Of a DNA stretch of 34,378 bases, positions 32,507 through 34,378 are shown piece by piece. The position numbers and the translations under genes are program-made. The notes under the pieces are model-generated. The model saw only the letters and a list, made by a program, of their open reading frames with translations. It did not search any database and was not told the DNA's origin. Numbering within the stretch: position 1 is the first letter of the stretch; each line of letters opens with the position of its first letter. The stretch comes from Betaproteobacteria bacterium (GTDB lineage: Bacteria; Pseudomonadota; Gammaproteobacteria; Burkholderiales; SG8-39). The stretch covers positions 1-34,378 of the forward strand of contig CANKMT010000061.1 of the NCBI GenBank assembly GCA_947482825.1, written 5' to 3'.

Positions 32507-34018
32507 TCAGTTTTCGCGAATCATTTCGCGAAAGCGGGCAATTTCAAAGTCATCGCCCTTGTCTTCCAGCCCTTGCGGCATGTAGACGTGGAAGCGCGAA
32601 TTGCGTTCGGACTCGATGTTCTGTCCCGGCACGAACACGCCGGGCTTGAGCACGATGCGCACCTCGCCGCTTTCGGGTTCGCCGGTCTTGAGGATCACGC
32701 CTTTCTCGGTCGTCACCCCGGTCCAGAAGCTGGCCGCCAACGGCGCCTTCGACAAGGTCTGGATGCCAACGCGCGCCTGGCCGGTGCCCACCTTGTTGAC
32801 GCGCCGGACGATGCCGGTCACCCAGTTGTTGCCGCCTTCGGGCTGCATCGCGATCAGGGAGCCGACCTTCAGCCAGTCTCCCTTGAGTTGCTGCACGATG
32901 GCGCCGAAACCGCCGGCACTGACGTTCTCGACGATCCAGCTCTCGACCGCGGTGGCCTCGAAATCGAGCGACTCGGATTCGCCGAGCACGCCAAGCAGGC
33001 CGTCATAGCCGTGCGCGACCGAAAGGCGCGACTTGACCGTGTGCCGCGGGTGCTTGCGCTCCGGCGGTTCGAGCGACCAGTAAAGCGCGAGGAGCGAAAG
33101 CACATCGAGCACCGCCTCAGGCTCGTAGGTGCCGCCGAGGTTGAGGCTTGCCGGCACCTGGCGGGTGGACTCGATCTTCTGCATGTGACCTTTCACTTCC
33201 TCGAGCGCGGCCGATGCGCCGAAACAGCGCAGCGTCGGGGTCTGCTGCGGCGGCCGCACGAGCCGCTGCGGGGCCATGTTCTGGTTCAGGTCGGTCCAGT
33301 AGCTCATGTCCGGACCCGGGGCCGCATTGAGCGTGAATTTCAGCGTGAAATCGGCGATCAGGCGCTCGGCGAGGTCGACTTCGAGCGGCAGCAGCGCATC
33401 CGGCGAACTGGCGCTGAACACGACGCCCTTCAGGAACTCCAGTTGCGGCGTGGTTTCGCCCGGGACGCCCGGGTAGAGCACTGACTTCGCACCGGCAAGA
33501 CCGCGAAACTCGGCGAATCCGTAGATCCGGTTAAAGACGCCCCAGACGCCGAGGTCCACCGGGCCGTAGCGCATATGCATCCACTTGATCTGCTGCGCGA
33601 GGCTATGCAGTGCGCGTACGAGCAACAACGGCAGTTGGGCCTTGGCGGCGTCTGTGCCTTTCGCACCGGTCACGAACTGGTCCACCGCGCGGCCGAATGC
33701 CTGCCCTGCCTGGCTCCAGTATTCGTGGATAGCCTTCCAGAGCCGGTTCTCCTGCACTCTCGAAGGGCGGGCGCTCGCGAAATAGTCCCGGGCGAGCTTG
33801 CGCGCCCTGGGCAGGGCCGCTTCGTCGATCTGAAAGAGGAGCTGCAGGCGCTGTTCGAGCTTGAATCCCTCAGCTGTCGAAACCGAGTCGAACCAGTGCG
33901 AAAGCTCCTCGAGCGCCTTGACCGTGTCATGCGGCGGCAGATCCTCGAGCAGGCGGCGCGCCTCTTTCGGATCGGCCATAGGATGATCCGGCTTGCCGCC
34001 GCCGAACAACTTGAGCAT
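32507..34018 (-). CDS. PilZ-domain protein with large N-terminal helical region
   Basis: A 503-residue protein starting MLKLFGGGKPDHPMADPKEA at 34018. Residues 15-320 are mainly helical with no named domain I recognise (LLEDLPPHDTVKALEELSHW, LPLLLVRALHSLAQQIKWMH). A PilZ-like domain follows at about 321-470: a basic RKHPRHTVKSR (321-331) in place of the RxxxR c-di-GMP motif, then ENVSAGGFGA (364-373), the [D/N]xSxxG motif, and a beta barrel with MQPEGGNNWVTGIVRRV. This suggests a cytosolic c-di-GMP effector. It is divergent from a response regulator gene (106 bp between starts), consistent with a signalling locus. Output and partner are unknown. Confidence 0.82.
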   Translation of the reverse strand: MLKLFGGGKPDHPMADPKEARRLLEDLPPHDTVKALEELSHWFDSVSTAEGFKLEQRLQLLFQIDEAALPRARKLARDYFASARPSRVQENRLWKAIHEYWSQAGQAFGRAVDQFVTGAKGTDAAKAQLPLLLVRALHSLAQQIKWMHMRYGPVDLGVWGVFNRIYGFAEFRGLAGAKSVLYPGVPGETTPQLEFLKGVVFSASSPDALLPLEVDLAERLIADFTLKFTLNAAPGPDMSYWTDLNQNMAPQRLVRPPQQTPTLRCFGASAALEEVKGHMQKIESTRQVPASLNLGGTYEPEAVLDVLSLLALYWSLEPPERKHPRHTVKSRLSVAHGYDGLLGVLGESESLDFEATAVESWIVENVSAGGFGAIVQQLKGDWLKVGSLIAMQPEGGNNWVTGIVRRVNKVGTGQARVGIQTLSKAPLAASFWTGVTTEKGVILKTGEPESGEVRIVLKPGVFVPGQNIESERNSRFHVYMPQGLEDKGDDFEIARFREMIREN

Positions 34019-34123
34019 GTCTCTTTCTCCCTGCGAATCGTCTGATGATGCCCCGGCCGGGTGCTGATGCGCAACCTTGGCTACAATCGATGACAAATCC
34101 GAGCCTCGCGTCATGCCCAAGCC

Positions 34124-34378
34124 ATGCGTTTCCTGATCGTCGATGAATCCGGCCCTTTCCGCGCCGAGCTTGACCTCATGCTGCGCGAGCGCTGGCCGGA
34201 TGCGGAAACCGTCGAATGGGACCCTCGCGCGCGGGGAAATCCGCTCGTGAGCCTCGATGGCGACCGCTTCGCGGTGGTCCTGCTCGACTCGCAGCCCGGC
34301 GGCGAAGACGGCATCGCGTGGGTCGCCCGGTTCAGGAAGGAACCCCTCGCCCCGCCGGTCATTCTGCTTGCCGCCCAA
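34124..34378 (+). CDS. Response regulator receiver domain, 3' end beyond window
   Basis: 85 codons are visible to the right edge. The start MRFLIVDESGPFRAELDLML at 34124 gives the REC strand 1 with acidic D7 and E8. D55 in FAVVLLDSQPGGEDGI is the phospho-acceptor, followed by PPVILLAAQ (strand 4). Any output domain lies outside. A TACAAT -10-like element at 34082-34087 precedes the start. An upstream ATG at 34113 is in another frame. Confidence 0.85.
   Translation, partial: MRFLIVDESGPFRAELDLMLRERWPDAETVEWDPRARGNPLVSLDGDRFAVVLLDSQPGGEDGIAWVARFRKEPLAPPVILLAAQ

Overview
The window reads as chromosomal DNA of a GC-rich betaproteobacterium, probably Burkholderiales- or Rhodocyclales-like. This is inferred from gene content: pmbA divergent from darP(yjgA)-mog, an orphan Bug-type tricarboxylate-transporter binding protein, coxDEG-style accessory genes, and strong GC bias in third codon positions. 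It is not a species call. No rRNA, tRNA or CRISPR array was seen.

Layout. (1) 1-6886, minus strand: a tightly coupled catabolic operon. It runs from a three-subunit molybdenum hydroxylase (FAD, 2Fe-2S and Mo subunits) through a periplasmic Bug binding protein and an FAD-dependent fumarate-reductase-like oxidoreductase to an amidohydrolase/decarboxylase cut by the left edge. Four of the five junctions are 4-nt ATGA overlaps. The large subunit lacks the form I CO dehydrogenase active-site cysteine loop, so it probably oxidises an organic, perhaps (hetero)aromatic, substrate. (2) 6971-10480, minus strand: an accessory island of four toxin-antitoxin loci and a nucleotidyltransferase-fold protein. 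Two loci look intact (Phd/VapC, RHH/ParE). In the other two (HigBA, DUF433/DUF5615) the antitoxin is intact and the toxin is reduced to fragments. Palindromic or repeated candidate operators sit upstream of several of these genes. (3) 10593-13371, plus strand: coxD-coxE-coxG, the AAA+/VWA/SRPBCC set that matures and membrane-anchors molybdenum hydroxylases, separated from the structural genes by the island. (4) 13370-13883: a scar with a 20-bp direct repeat, a fragment of a citrate-lyase/HpcH-type aldolase and small GC hairpins. (5) 13884-19554, plus strand: a compact five-gene chaperone cassette of TPR protein, J-like protein without HPD, GrpE, Hsp70 and a small zinc-ribbon protein, with overlapping or 2-nt-spaced junctions. 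This is the strongest candidate for an under-described system. (6) 19626-26836: pmbA, darP, mog, a predicted exported methyltransferase, an intradiol dioxygenase, a UvrD-like helicase and an exported protein of unknown function. (7) 26822-31725, minus strand: a tetR-adaptor-RND efflux operon whose pump gene carries one in-frame amber stop at a likely Trp codon. (8) 31831-34378: a carboxylesterase, a PilZ-domain protein and the start of a response regulator.

How the parts may work together. Mog (molybdopterin adenylyltransferase) and CoxDEG would supply cofactor insertion and anchoring for the molybdenum hydroxylase. The Bug protein, FAD enzyme and amidohydrolase would bind and process its substrate or product. 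The Hsp70 cassette carries its own co-chaperone, exchange factor and two possible adaptor proteins, so it could act as a dedicated machine beside housekeeping DnaKJ-GrpE; its client is unknown. All family assignments come from reading the translated sequence and recalled family features. No database search was run.
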